Source: Kineothrix sp. MSJ-39 (GTDB taxonomy: Bacteria > Bacillota > Clostridia > Lachnospirales > Lachnospiraceae). From it: a DNA stretch of 64,000 bases. This document shows positions 53,902 to 62,938 of the stretch, in pieces. Below the pieces are notes generated by a model. That model ran no database searches, was not told the origin of the DNA, and saw only the letters and a list, made by a program, of their open reading frames with translations. The first letter of the stretch is position 1. Every line of letters begins with the position of its first letter. The position numbers and the translations under genes were made by a program. The stretch covers positions 124,001 to 188,000 of the forward strand of contig NZ_JAHLPN010000003.1 of the NCBI RefSeq assembly GCF_018917935.1. The letters are read 5' to 3'.

Positions 53902-55533
53902 ATGTTCAATATGATACGAAACAAGAAAAAACATCTGATAACTGCCGGACTTTCCATTCTGATCTGGCTTGTTACCTTTTATACCGATACAAAGATCTTT
54001 TCTGCGGACGGGCTGAATATGAACTGTCTTCCCATTGATACGGAAATGGTTCTTCCCATGCATATTCTGACAAAGATCCTGGTACTGCTATGCCTGTTCG
54101 GGCTATTCGAATTTCTGGCATATGCCTGTAAAAGGCCGTCTCTTTTACTGCCGTTTCTCGGCTTTCTGGCAATTTATGTGATCGGTCTTCTGATCACCTG
54201 GCCCGGCTATTATATGAGTGATGATCCGATCATTTTTGCCTACGCCACCAGATATTATCCGGTCTACTGGCATAATTATCTGACTTCCTTATTTTATATG
54301 ACGGCAATGTCTCTCTTTCCCGCATCTGCTGCGCCGGTTCTGTTATCCGATGTCTGCTATGCCATGACGTTTGCCTATATCTTTTACAAAGCAAAACAGC
54401 TCTATGCCTCCAAAGCGTATGTACTGCTGCTTGCAGGCATTTTACCGTTTACACTGCTCGGTGCACTGATGTGTTTCCGTCCGGCGATCTACGCCTCATT
54501 CTTTCTGTTCTATTTTGCCTATTTGTTTTTTGCATGGAAAGAACATAAAAAAATTCGTCCGGCAGCATTCGGTCTGCTCGCGCTCCTGACCGCCGTACTT
54601 TCTTTCTGGCGGAGCGAAGGTATGCTGATGCCTGTTCTGATGCTGCCGGTTCTGTTTTTTGTCTATCAGAAAAATTGTACAAATATTAAATCTACATTTA
54701 AATTTCTGTTTTCTTTCTTTTTATGTACCGTTGCATTGCTCATGCTGATCAAAGTGCCGCAAAGCCACGGGGAAGCAAGGCATTACGGAAAAGATTACCT
54801 TATCATTTCCACGACAAGACCGCTTACTGTCATTGTACACAGAGAGCAGACTTACCCCGGTGCAGAAGAAGACCTCGCCAACATCAATGCCATTACAGAT
54901 CTTGGCTATCTGAGCAACGATTCGCTCTCCTGCAGTGCTTATAACCGCTATAATACAGATCACAACGAAGGGAAATATACAGAAACCGGTGCGGATGCCC
55001 AAACGCAGAACGCTTATATCAAAAGCGCCATCCGTTTGATCCTGCACAATCTGGATCTGTATCTGGGTGAACGGCTGCAGCTCTTCTGCGTCACAAACGG
55101 GATCTTTTCCTACGATCCTGATCTGGTGCTCTCTCTGAAGCCTGTCGTATCTACCGATTTCCATCTGTATGAGCACGACCGCTCCTATGGCTTTGAAATG
55201 CTGGATGCTTATAAAAGACTTCCATTGACCACGCATGAAGGCTATGCCCTGTTCCTGTTTCGGTGCGGCGGAGAAGCCTATATCCCGATGCTGCTCCTGC
55301 TTCTTGGCATCACTATTTACACAATCATCAAAAAGAACTGGTTTGTTTTCTTCGTCTCTCTGAATTTAATTGCAAGAGAGGCTGTCATTTTCCTGACAGC
55401 CCCTGCATCCTTTATTCAGTATTCTTATCCGATGATGTACGTTACCGCGGTGTATCTGCTCCTGCTTTTTGTCGATCACATATCTCAAAAGGCTTCCCGA
55501 ACAAAAGCAGATCCAAAAGCTTCACTTTCTTGA
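53902..55533 (+). CDS. Polytopic membrane protein, possible GT-C (DUF6020-like)
   Basis: A 543-residue protein with about 11-12 membrane helices. An outer loop after helix 3 (WPGYYMSDDPIIFAYA) carries paired acidic residues as in GT-C glycosyltransferases, and the YYPVYWHNYLTSLFY segment fits DUF6020-type proteins; both are weak matches. GAGGAAA precedes the ATG. Its last 92 bases overlap the convergent acyltransferase gene. It is the only long plus-strand gene in the right third of the window. Confidence 0.72.
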   Translation: MFNMIRNKKKHLITAGLSILIWLVTFYTDTKIFSADGLNMNCLPIDTEMVLPMHILTKILVLLCLFGLFEFLAYACKRPSLLLPFLGFLAIYVIGLLITWPGYYMSDDPIIFAYATRYYPVYWHNYLTSLFYMTAMSLFPASAAPVLLSDVCYAMTFAYIFYKAKQLYASKAYVLLLAGILPFTLLGALMCFRPAIYASFFLFYFAYLFFAWKEHKKIRPAAFGLLALLTAVLSFWRSEGMLMPVLMLPVLFFVYQKNCTNIKSTFKFLFSFFLCTVALLMLIKVPQSHGEARHYGKDYLIISTTRPLTVIVHREQTYPGAEEDLANINAITDLGYLSNDSLSCSAYNRYNTDHNEGKYTETGADAQTQNAYIKSAIRLILHNLDLYLGERLQLFCVTNGIFSYDPDLVLSLKPVVSTDFHLYEHDRSYGFEMLDAYKRLPLTTHEGYALFLFRCGGEAYIPMLLLLLGITIYTIIKKNWFVFFVSLNLIAREAVIFLTAPASFIQYSYPMMYVTAVYLLLLFVDHISQKASRTKADPKASLS

Positions 55534-56566
55534 TCAGGAAGATCGTAATCGCTGTCAGTACAGCCATACAGGCAAAGGCTGCCAGCAGCCAAAAGATACC
55601 GCGCAGCGAATAAAATGTTAAATCTCGATTTGATAATTTCAAAATTCTTGCATACCGGAAATGAATCACATAGATCTCCAGTGTGTATTGTCCCAGAAAG
55701 CTCAGCAGTGAAACAGCCCGTTGTTTTCCCTGTTGCAGCTTTTCTTTTTTTTCTGCCCATGCAGTCACAGCAAAATAAATAACAACTGTTCCCAATAAAG
55801 ATGCCAGCATTTGCTGAAGCAGAGTCACCATACCATCGACCGGTTTTGTCAGATCCTGTGTGATCACCTGCCAGAGAAACAGCGCAGTTAAGAGCACACC
55901 TGCGATCCAGACACAATATGGTCTCCGCTGTCCGATCCGTTTCATAAATCCGGCGATCTCCAGATAGCCATGTCCGAAATATCCCAAAAAGAAAAACGGA
56001 AAATACTGTACTGTCAAAGACGGGCTTAAAAAAGTATTGCCGCTTCTGCTCTGTAAAAAAAACAGCACATAAAATGCAAAGGAGAAAAATGCAAATACCA
56101 GTGCTTCGGGAACTTTTTTCCCCGCAGTCAGAAAAGCAGCCAGCGTCTGCGCCAGTGTTACCATCAGCTGTATCACAAAAAGCGTTGTCAGAAACCACAA
56201 TCCTTTATCCGTCTGGAACAACAGCTCTTTTCCTTCTGTCAGAAAGCTTTGCAGAGAAAGCGTATCCTCCCATGCATGTGTCCACACGTAAACAACCACA
56301 AACCAGGAAGCAAACGGAAGCAGGTAAGAAACCACGCGCTTTGGCAGCTTTTTGATCCCGTACCATCTGTCCTGTCTGTATTTATGCAGGGAATAAGAAG
56401 CAAGAACACCGCTTACCAGCATAAACAGCGGCATCTGCACCGACTTGATCACATCATAGATATAAGGATCCGTCTCATTCAGCCCGTTTAATACAATGCA
56501 GTGTCCCAGCATCACAAGTAAAATGGCTACACCCTTTACTGCATCAACTGCCTTGTTTCTTTGCAT
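55442..56566 (-). CDS. Acyltransferase-3 family membrane protein (first of three)
   Basis: A 374-residue protein with ten or eleven membrane helices. The N-terminal KAVDAVKGVAILLVMLGHCIVLNG carries the family His, and YTLEIYVIHF near the C-terminus is typical of acyltransferase-3 proteins, which O-acylate surface carbohydrates. I start at ATG 56566 (AAGGAG seven bases upstream), overlapping the previous gene by 23 bases. Its C-terminal coding region overlaps the plus-strand gene by 92 bases. Confidence 0.88.
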   Translation of the reverse strand: MQRNKAVDAVKGVAILLVMLGHCIVLNGLNETDPYIYDVIKSVQMPLFMLVSGVLASYSLHKYRQDRWYGIKKLPKRVVSYLLPFASWFVVVYVWTHAWEDTLSLQSFLTEGKELLFQTDKGLWFLTTLFVIQLMVTLAQTLAAFLTAGKKVPEALVFAFFSFAFYVLFFLQSRSGNTFLSPSLTVQYFPFFFLGYFGHGYLEIAGFMKRIGQRRPYCVWIAGVLLTALFLWQVITQDLTKPVDGMVTLLQQMLASLLGTVVIYFAVTAWAEKKEKLQQGKQRAVSLLSFLGQYTLEIYVIHFRYARILKLSNRDLTFYSLRGIFWLLAAFACMAVLTAITIFLIKKVKLLDLLLFGKPFEICDRQKAGADTPR

Positions 56567-57572
56567 AGAGCTTCTCCTTTCCATAGCCTGCAGCCGTCAG
56601 AAGCACAATTCCCAGTAACAGCTCCAGCAGCTTCGGAATGCCTGCCCACACCGTTTCCAGAATTGCAAATAAAAACATATGATAGCACATCAGAACAAGC
56701 GTCTGTCTGCCCACCAGCACAAATCCCTTCCAGATATGCTTTTTCAGTTTAAAGCCCACATACATGACAAGTACGGAAGATGCTGCTGCATTATACAATG
56801 CCAGAATAATGCTTTTTCCGTAGCTTGCAATGGAGAAATTCGCACTTCCGTTCCAGATGCCGCATACGATCAGTAATCCCAGCACCGGAACAAGTATGAT
56901 CTTATGCTGATCCAGATAATAAAGCATTGCTTTTCTCCGAATAAAATATCCTGTCATAAAAAACAGCAGGAAAAACGGAACAGCATCCAGACTCCATGGA
57001 AGCAGAACAGGAAACAAGTACCGGTATAAAATGCCAAGCATCATAAAAAGTACTGCGATAAACCACATTCGTCTGCCGTTTTTATCCGTCAGGCGCAGCA
57101 GGATTTCAAACAGGATGATCGTCAGAAACAGCGCCATCAGAAACCAGGTAGGCGAATTAAGTATCGTCATCAGATATACATTCTGATTCATCTTCGGTAA
57201 AAACAGAGTCTGGACATCCCAGCTCAAAAGCTGGTTTCTGGCATAAAAAATGCCGTACAGGTTTTTCAGCCCTTCCGCCATACTTACGCTGCCCAATATA
57301 CTGTCTTTGACAAAGAAAAATACAAACAGAAATGCATTGGCTGTGACATAAGGAAGCAGAAGGCGTTTTGCCTTCCGCTTTAAAAATACGCCGAACTTCT
57401 CTTCTTTTGTATGATATGTATAGCCGGACAGCAGAAAGAAGATCGGTACAAAAAACATACCGCCCCAAAAGCTGAATCCCGGTATCGTCAGTCCCAGATG
57501 GTTCATCATAACGATCAGAATTGCTATACATTTTAAACAGTCAATCCAGTCTTCCCGACGTTTGTTTGCCAT
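56544..57572 (-). CDS. Acyltransferase-3 family membrane protein (second of three)
   Basis: A 342-residue protein with about ten helices. The start EDWIDCLKCIAILIVMMNHLG contains the conserved Asp and His, and FFVPIFFLLSGYTYHTKEEKF fits the WecH/OafA-like branch. I start at ATG 57572, with AGGAGA upstream, ten bases after the third gene's stop. It overlaps the first acyltransferase gene by 23 bases, so the pair is translationally coupled. Confidence 0.88.
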   Translation of the reverse strand: MANKRREDWIDCLKCIAILIVMMNHLGLTIPGFSFWGGMFFVPIFFLLSGYTYHTKEEKFGVFLKRKAKRLLLPYVTANAFLFVFFFVKDSILGSVSMAEGLKNLYGIFYARNQLLSWDVQTLFLPKMNQNVYLMTILNSPTWFLMALFLTIILFEILLRLTDKNGRRMWFIAVLFMMLGILYRYLFPVLLPWSLDAVPFFLLFFMTGYFIRRKAMLYYLDQHKIILVPVLGLLIVCGIWNGSANFSIASYGKSIILALYNAAASSVLVMYVGFKLKKHIWKGFVLVGRQTLVLMCYHMFLFAILETVWAGIPKLLELLLGIVLLTAAGYGKEKLYAKKQGS

Positions 57573-57582
57573 TTTTATCTCC

Positions 57583-58731
57583 TTATAATTCCTTGCATCG
57601 TGCTGCGACAAGCCCCGCAAGCTGCATACCCGGTTTTTCCACAAAACGGTGTATCAGCCAGGAAAGTAATACCGTCACACCAAAAGATAACACATAATTC
57701 AGTACGGCGATCAGATGATAAGGCAGCTTGTCTGCCAGTGTCAGATAAAAGCCACATGAAAATGTACAAAGCACAAAGAAATGCACCAGATAAAAGCCGT
57801 AGCTATACCGGTTCAGCCAGGTCAGTGCACGGCTTCCCAGCGGTTTATGGAGCACAGGCAGATGAATCACACCATAGAGCACAAGGCTGGCACCGATGAT
57901 ATAGTAGATCAGCACCTTCGCCGGTATATACTGATAGATCGTTCCTGTAAGCCGCTCCCCGATCGGCGGATAAGAGCCTAAAAACACGCCAAGCAGCACC
58001 GCTATCCACATAAGCCACTTCTGCTCGGACAATTTTTCCACAAAAAGCGGCGGCTGATACGTCAGATCACAGACAACACAGCCGAGAATAAACGGCAGAA
58101 AATCTGTCCGAATGCTCAAAATGGCTGCGATCGCATAAGCAACATAACGCACTCTGCTCTTGCCAACAAGTGCCAGGATCGCTGCCACAAGCAATGTACC
58201 GAAAAATTCATAATAAATAAACCAGAGCGGCCCGTTATACTGATTGGCACCTGTTGCAAAACAGCCCCAGACAGCTTCTTTTACCGCGCCAAAAAGGCTT
58301 GGCGCAAACTGGTTATAATTACCGAAGAAAACACTCGTTCCTGCCAGTGCGGAAGCCTCCGCATTTCGGAACAGTCCAAGCTTCATCAGCGCAAAAATCG
58401 CAATATTCGCAGTCAGGATTGGAAAGACGAGGCGGAAATATTTCTTGACTGCGCCGCTGCCCAGACTGTGTTTATCGCCCGTCAGGAAAAACCGATAGCC
58501 GACAAAGAAGCCGCTGATCGTCATAAACATGCGCACACCAAATTTGCCGCCCATGATCAGGTTCAGCGGCGTGCTTCCGACAATCCACTCCAGATGTGCT
58601 GTATGAAAATCTGCAGGATTCAACGAATAAAAACCGCAGTAAAATGCATTGATAAAGTGGAAATTAAAGATCATCAGACAGGACAAGACCTTCAGTCCGT
58701 CAATATAATCCAGTTTTTCTACCTGTTTCAT
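57583..58731 (-). CDS. Acyltransferase-3 family membrane protein (third of three)
   Basis: A 382-residue protein with about ten helices: LDYIDGLKVLSCLMIFNFHF at the N-terminus, GVRMFMTISGFFVGYRFF and, near the end, YSYGFYLVHFFVL. These are acyltransferase-3 hallmarks. I start at ATG 58731; the nearest AGGAG is about 11 bases away, a little long, so translation may be modest. It is 19 bases after the GT-C gene. It differs clearly from the other two, so separate substrates or positions are likely. Confidence 0.87.
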   Translation of the reverse strand: MKQVEKLDYIDGLKVLSCLMIFNFHFINAFYCGFYSLNPADFHTAHLEWIVGSTPLNLIMGGKFGVRMFMTISGFFVGYRFFLTGDKHSLGSGAVKKYFRLVFPILTANIAIFALMKLGLFRNAEASALAGTSVFFGNYNQFAPSLFGAVKEAVWGCFATGANQYNGPLWFIYYEFFGTLLVAAILALVGKSRVRYVAYAIAAILSIRTDFLPFILGCVVCDLTYQPPLFVEKLSEQKWLMWIAVLLGVFLGSYPPIGERLTGTIYQYIPAKVLIYYIIGASLVLYGVIHLPVLHKPLGSRALTWLNRYSYGFYLVHFFVLCTFSCGFYLTLADKLPYHLIAVLNYVLSFGVTVLLSWLIHRFVEKPGMQLAGLVAARCKEL

Positions 58732-58750
58732 ATTTGTATAGTTCTCCTTC

Positions 58751-59827
58751 TTATCTTGCTTCTTCCTGCTGCACCTTCCATACATGATCTGCACGCAGAA
58801 TTGTAAGCAGCAGCACGAAAAGCTCTGCCAGTGCGACCGCACTCAGCGGAATCACACTCTCTCCGCGGAAGTACGCAGAGAATGAAATATAGGTGATAAT
58901 GACCTGTACGATCGCCAGATAATACAGATCCGGATGTTTCATAGCAAACAGCAGATACAGCACACAGGATAACAGCCCTGCACGCTCATCCATCTGCGGC
59001 ATGACATATGGGATCAAAATCGACAGCACAAGTCCCACATACCAGATACCTTCTCCGCTCATTTCCCTGCTGCGCAGAAGCACCAGCATGATGACAAGCA
59101 GCATCAGCGATGCGGCAGCCACCTTTGCAACGAGGGAATACTCCTGAATAAACTTGTCCGTTCCGATCATCTGAAAGATATTCGGCCAGTTCTGGCTCAG
59201 CAGTGACTCACCGCGCAGCTTCACAAACAGACGCTCCATTTCAAAACTCGGAACCGGCAGATAACCGGACTGATGAACGATCCCGTTACGGAACCATACC
59301 CCACAGAGTGGGAAAAGAAAATACAGAAGCTTGTTTTTCTTCTGCATAAACGCGATCGCATAGATCGGCAGAAGAAAGAAAGCATATCGGCTTAAGAAAA
59401 GACTGATCCCGTAGGTGACCAGTGAAGCATTCCCTTTGCCTTTCATCAGCAGATACAGAGAAAGCACTGCAAAGAAGATATAAATGGAATCTCCCATGCC
59501 CCACATTGCACAGCTTGCACACAACACAGGAAGCAGCAACAGGATCGCATAGGTCAGAAAAGCTCTGATTTTCCGATTTGTCAGATCATATACGATCCAT
59601 GCGCCCAGAACTGCCAGCAATAGATCCGTGATACCTGTCACAATGCCAAGCATATTGCCGTATTTCACAAAAGCAGGTAGCTCGATCGCCGTATAATCTA
59701 CAACACTGATGCGGATCATGACCGAAAATACCGCTGCTGCCACAAACAGCAACAGATCGATCGGTGCCAGCATCCATTTTCCTATTTTTATTTCTTTTAT
59801 GAGGAAATCCGTTATTTTTTTATCCAT
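58751..59827 (-). CDS. GT-C-like membrane protein, paralogue of the next gene
   Basis: A 358-residue protein with about nine or ten helices. The loop ASCAMWGMGDSIYIFFAVLSLYLL and the segment WPNIFQMIGTDKFIQEY are shared in modified form with the protein at 59831-61042, so the two are paralogues. The GT-C-type loop has Gly-Met-Gly-Asp where the relative has Ala-Gln-Cys-Asp, keeping only the Asp. GGAGAG precedes the ATG and overlaps the stop of its relative. A polyprenyl-phosphate-sugar dependent glycosyltransferase is likely. Confidence 0.75.
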   Translation of the reverse strand: MDKKITDFLIKEIKIGKWMLAPIDLLLFVAAAVFSVMIRISVVDYTAIELPAFVKYGNMLGIVTGITDLLLAVLGAWIVYDLTNRKIRAFLTYAILLLLPVLCASCAMWGMGDSIYIFFAVLSLYLLMKGKGNASLVTYGISLFLSRYAFFLLPIYAIAFMQKKNKLLYFLFPLCGVWFRNGIVHQSGYLPVPSFEMERLFVKLRGESLLSQNWPNIFQMIGTDKFIQEYSLVAKVAAASLMLLVIMLVLLRSREMSGEGIWYVGLVLSILIPYVMPQMDERAGLLSCVLYLLFAMKHPDLYYLAIVQVIITYISFSAYFRGESVIPLSAVALAELFVLLLTILRADHVWKVQQEEAR

Positions 59828-59830
59828 GTT

Positions 59831-61042
59831 CTACTCTCCAACTGCTATTTTCCCATCCTGCATGCCCTTTACACAGGCACGTGCATGATCCAGCATCAGA
59901 AGCAGGAACAGGATTGTATACACATACATCGGAATAATATTATTCTGTGCCAGATAGACTGTATATCCTGCAAAAGAGCACAGGATTGTCAGTACCGGTA
60001 TATAAAGCTTCCTGAAATCAAAAAATACATAAATGATCGCCATGACATCAACCAGGATCGCATAGCGTTCATGCATATGCGGCAGGAAAAATACAACTGT
60101 CATAGTCAGAAGCATGCCCATGCGCAGCAACAGACAGGCATTCATTTCATATTGTTTTCTGGCAAAACAGTACATCAGGATCATCAGTGCACCAAGTGTC
60201 ACCCAGATGCCCGCATCCGCGTACTCAAACAAAAAGCTGTCTGTACCGATCAGCTGGTAGATGTTCGGGAATTTATGAGACAGTGCATAAATATCCATCT
60301 GTCCGTTTGCCTGGAAAAAGTAGACACTGATCAGCTCCCAGAAGCTCTTTCCCGCAAGCAGGGAAGGGATCATGCCAATGACATACATCAGGGGCAGGAA
60401 CAGAAAATGTTTCAGCTTTACCTTGCCCTTCATCCAGAGGATCACATAAAGCGGTGCCAGAAACAGAGTCTGCAGCTTAAACGCAAAGGCGATCCCGTAA
60501 AAAGCCATCGACCAGGCAGGCTTGTCTTTCAGCATAAAATAGAGTGACCACAGGACAAAACTCGTAAAAATGATATCACACTGTGCCCACATTGCTCCGT
60601 TTGTCAAAACAGTCGGTACCATCAGAAGTGCACCATAGCCTAAAATGCCGTAGGTCATGTTTTTTGTTCTGTCATATACGATCGCCATAACCGCAAACGC
60701 TGCCACAAAATCGAAAAAGATCGATACCAGTTTCATCAGAAGCAGTGTATTTAAAAACGGGCAGATACTGATAAAAGACAGTATTGTCAGATACGGGGTT
60801 GTATAATCCACATATTCAAACTCCGCGGAAAGCCCTTTGATCCCGCCGCCTGCTTCACGCAGTGTTGCCACCCACGGCTCAAAGAACATTTTGTAATCTC
60901 CCGCCACCACATTGCGCAGCGCATAGCGCATAATGAGCGCAAAGCCTGTCAGCACCAGAAACAGGAGTATATCCATGACTGTAAATGTTATTTTTTTTAC
61001 CGATATCTTGTGGGTCAGGACAGACCTGATCTTATCATCCAT
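59831..61042 (-). CDS. GT-C mannosyltransferase-like membrane protein
   Basis: A 403-residue protein with about ten or eleven helices. DYKMFFEPWVATLRE in the first outer loop and GAMWAQCDIIFTSFVLWSLYF are typical of GT-C enzymes with polyprenyl-linked donors. FPNIYQLIGTDSF is shared with the downstream paralogue. I start at ATG 61042; AAGGG is about ten bases upstream, and an earlier TTG would run into rfbD. It lies 19 bases after the rfbD stop. Confidence 0.82.
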   Translation of the reverse strand: MDDKIRSVLTHKISVKKITFTVMDILLFLVLTGFALIMRYALRNVVAGDYKMFFEPWVATLREAGGGIKGLSAEFEYVDYTTPYLTILSFISICPFLNTLLLMKLVSIFFDFVAAFAVMAIVYDRTKNMTYGILGYGALLMVPTVLTNGAMWAQCDIIFTSFVLWSLYFMLKDKPAWSMAFYGIAFAFKLQTLFLAPLYVILWMKGKVKLKHFLFLPLMYVIGMIPSLLAGKSFWELISVYFFQANGQMDIYALSHKFPNIYQLIGTDSFLFEYADAGIWVTLGALMILMYCFARKQYEMNACLLLRMGMLLTMTVVFFLPHMHERYAILVDVMAIIYVFFDFRKLYIPVLTILCSFAGYTVYLAQNNIIPMYVYTILFLLLMLDHARACVKGMQDGKIAVGE

Positions 61043-61061
61043 GCATCTGTTTCCCTTCTGT

Positions 61062-61976
61062 TTAGTACTCAATTTCTTTTAAATATCTGGAAAGCGCATC
61101 CTGCCACGTCGGAAGAGGCCGGAAGCCATTCTCTGTGAGTTTGCTCTTGTCCAGACGTGAATTAAACGGTCTTGCAGCTTTGGATACACCGTATTCCGCT
61201 GTTGTAACCGGTGTTACCTTTGTGGAAAGTCCCGCCTGCTTATAGATCTCACAGGTAAAATCATACCAGGAAATATAGCCGCCTTCATTGGTTGCATGAT
61301 AGTAACCGTATTTATCGGTTTCTGCCATATCAACAAGCAGTCTGGAAAGGTCGTAGGTATAAGTCGGTGTTCCGATCTGGTCGTTTACCACTCTGACCTC
61401 ATCATGTGTCTTGCCGACAGAAAGCATCGTCTTAATAAAATTCTTGCCGTTTAAGCCAAATACCCATGCAATTCTGACAATGAAATATTTGGAAACCGTA
61501 TTGCTGATCGCAAGCTCCCCTTCCAGCTTTGATCTGCCGTAGACATTCAGTGGCTGATAGTCCTTGCAGTCAGGCTGCCATGGCTCTGTGCCCTGTCCGT
61601 TGAACACATAATCCGTGCTGATATAGATCACTTTGCAGTCCAGCTCTTTGCAGACATCCGCAATATTCTGGGTGCCCTTCACATTAATCGCATATACCTT
61701 CTCTTTTTTATCTTCATCTTCTGCCAGATCTACCGCAGTCCATGCAGCACAGTGCACGACTACATCCGGCTTCACGGAAAGAAGTGTTTCTCTGACAGCA
61801 TCTGCATCTGTGATATCCATTCCAATGTAAGGCATTGTAGTTACACTGCTGCCATCTGCTGCGCCGCTGTACTGCGGTGCAATATCGCTTCCGACACCTT
61901 CATATCCTCTTTTTGCAAGCTCGTTCATGACATCATGTCCAAGCTGTCCTGCTACACCTGTTACAAAAAATTTCAT
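61062..61976 (-). CDS. rfbD: dTDP-4-dehydrorhamnose reductase (RmlD)
   Basis: A 304-residue SDR enzyme and last step of dTDP-L-rhamnose synthesis. Motifs: VTGVAGQLGHDV (cofactor binding), CAAWTAVDLAEDE, STDYVFNGQG and the catalytic YGRSKLEGE. AAAGGAG precedes the ATG. It heads a run of GT-C and acyltransferase genes and is separated from the upstream SDR by a 128-base spacer with two hairpins. It is about 57 kb from rfbB-rfbA. Confidence 0.96.
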   Translation of the reverse strand: MKFFVTGVAGQLGHDVMNELAKRGYEGVGSDIAPQYSGAADGSSVTTMPYIGMDITDADAVRETLLSVKPDVVVHCAAWTAVDLAEDEDKKEKVYAINVKGTQNIADVCKELDCKVIYISTDYVFNGQGTEPWQPDCKDYQPLNVYGRSKLEGELAISNTVSKYFIVRIAWVFGLNGKNFIKTMLSVGKTHDEVRVVNDQIGTPTYTYDLSRLLVDMAETDKYGYYHATNEGGYISWYDFTCEIYKQAGLSTKVTPVTTAEYGVSKAARPFNSRLDKSKLTENGFRPLPTWQDALSRYLKEIEY

Positions 61977-62026
61977 GGTTGTTCTCCTTTTATATCAATT
62001 TGTTTATGGCTTGGTTTGAACGGGAA

Positions 62027-62098
62027 CCTCAGCCCATATAAAATCTGCTTCGCAGATGGGCTGAGGCTACATATCGTGTTTTCCTTGAAAACACGATA
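62027..62098 (-). other. Two tandem perfect hairpins in the spacer upstream of rfbD
   Basis: First: an 11-base stem (CCTCAGCCCAT, 62027-62037 with 62056-62066) enclosing a second small stem ATCTGC/GCAGAT. Second: a 12-base stem (TATCGTGTTTTC, 62072-62083 with 62087-62098) and three-base loop. On the minus strand neither is followed by a T-run; on the plus strand the second is followed by CATTTTTT. They may mark an operon boundary or stabilise RNA. Confidence 0.7.
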
Positions 62099-62104
62099 CA
62101 TTTT

Positions 62105-62938
62105 TTACCATATCGTTCTGCCGCCATCTAATACGACCGTTGCGCCGGTCATGTATGAGCTGGCGTCGGAAAGCATATAAAGCACGGTCGCCGGATATTC
62201 GTCCGGGCGTGACATTCTTCCCATCGGTACAAGCGCGGAAAGTTTTTCGATAAACTCCGGATCCTGTCCGTTCTGAAGGCTCGCCGGACAGAGTGTATTT
62301 ACGCGGACACCCTTTTTGCCCCAGTAGGTTGCCAGATACTTGGTCAGTCCCATAATACCGTGTTTTACAACACTGTAAGAAACCGGTTTGATCGTCTGGT
62401 CTTCTTCCGCCACACCTTCCTTGCGGTAAATATTCTGGTTTGGAGAAATAATACCGTAATCGGAAGAAATGTTAATGATCACACCGCTTTTCTGTTTTTC
62501 CATTTCATAGCCAAATACCTGACAGCAGAGGAATGCGCCTGTCAGTCCGACATTCATATCATCCTGCCACATGGAAAGCGGCAGATTGTGAAACTGGATG
62601 GCTCCCATATTTTTAGAACCACCTTCCATCTTCGGATTGTTGGCGGCATTGTTGATCAGACCGTCGATATGACCGTATTTTGCAAGCAGATCATCTCTGA
62701 CTTTCTCAAGTGATTCCCTGGAGGTGATATCTGCCACATAAGTTTCCACAGGCTTACCCGGATATTGCTCAGCCATTTCCTGCTTTGCTCTTGCAAGGGA
62801 ATCCTCAAATATATCAAGCAGTACCGGAATGCCTTCGCCCTCCAGCACAGCTTCCGTATGCTTTCTGCCGATCAGGCCTGCTCCGCCTGTAATAATGACT
62901 ACTTTTCCCGTTATTTTATACTGTTCCAGTAAACTCAT
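62105..62938 (-). CDS. SDR family oxidoreductase (PtmA-like)
   Basis: A 277-residue classical SDR with ITGGAGLIGRKH, INNAANNP, the catalytic Ser in INISSDYGI and YSVVKHG (Tyr-x-x-x-Lys), and a C-terminal MTGATVVLDGG. The insert around NNPKMEGGSKN and the NQNIYRKEG segment resemble PtmA-type enzymes of nonulosonic acid loci. AGGAGG precedes the ATG, which overlaps the Gfo/Idh gene by 23 bases. The pairing suggests joint action on an amino-sugar precursor. Confidence 0.85.
   Translation of the reverse strand: MSLLEQYKITGKVVIITGGAGLIGRKHTEAVLEGEGIPVLLDIFEDSLARAKQEMAEQYPGKPVETYVADITSRESLEKVRDDLLAKYGHIDGLINNAANNPKMEGGSKNMGAIQFHNLPLSMWQDDMNVGLTGAFLCCQVFGYEMEKQKSGVIINISSDYGIISPNQNIYRKEGVAEEDQTIKPVSYSVVKHGIMGLTKYLATYWGKKGVRVNTLCPASLQNGQDPEFIEKLSALVPMGRMSRPDEYPATVLYMLSDASSYMTGATVVLDGGRTIW

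Noticed and set aside
62072-62107. 12-base-pair hairpin as a minus-strand terminator of the SDR gene
   Set aside because: The T-run is on the plus-strand side only; on the minus strand the stem is followed by TGTAGCC. Kept as an unexplained hairpin.
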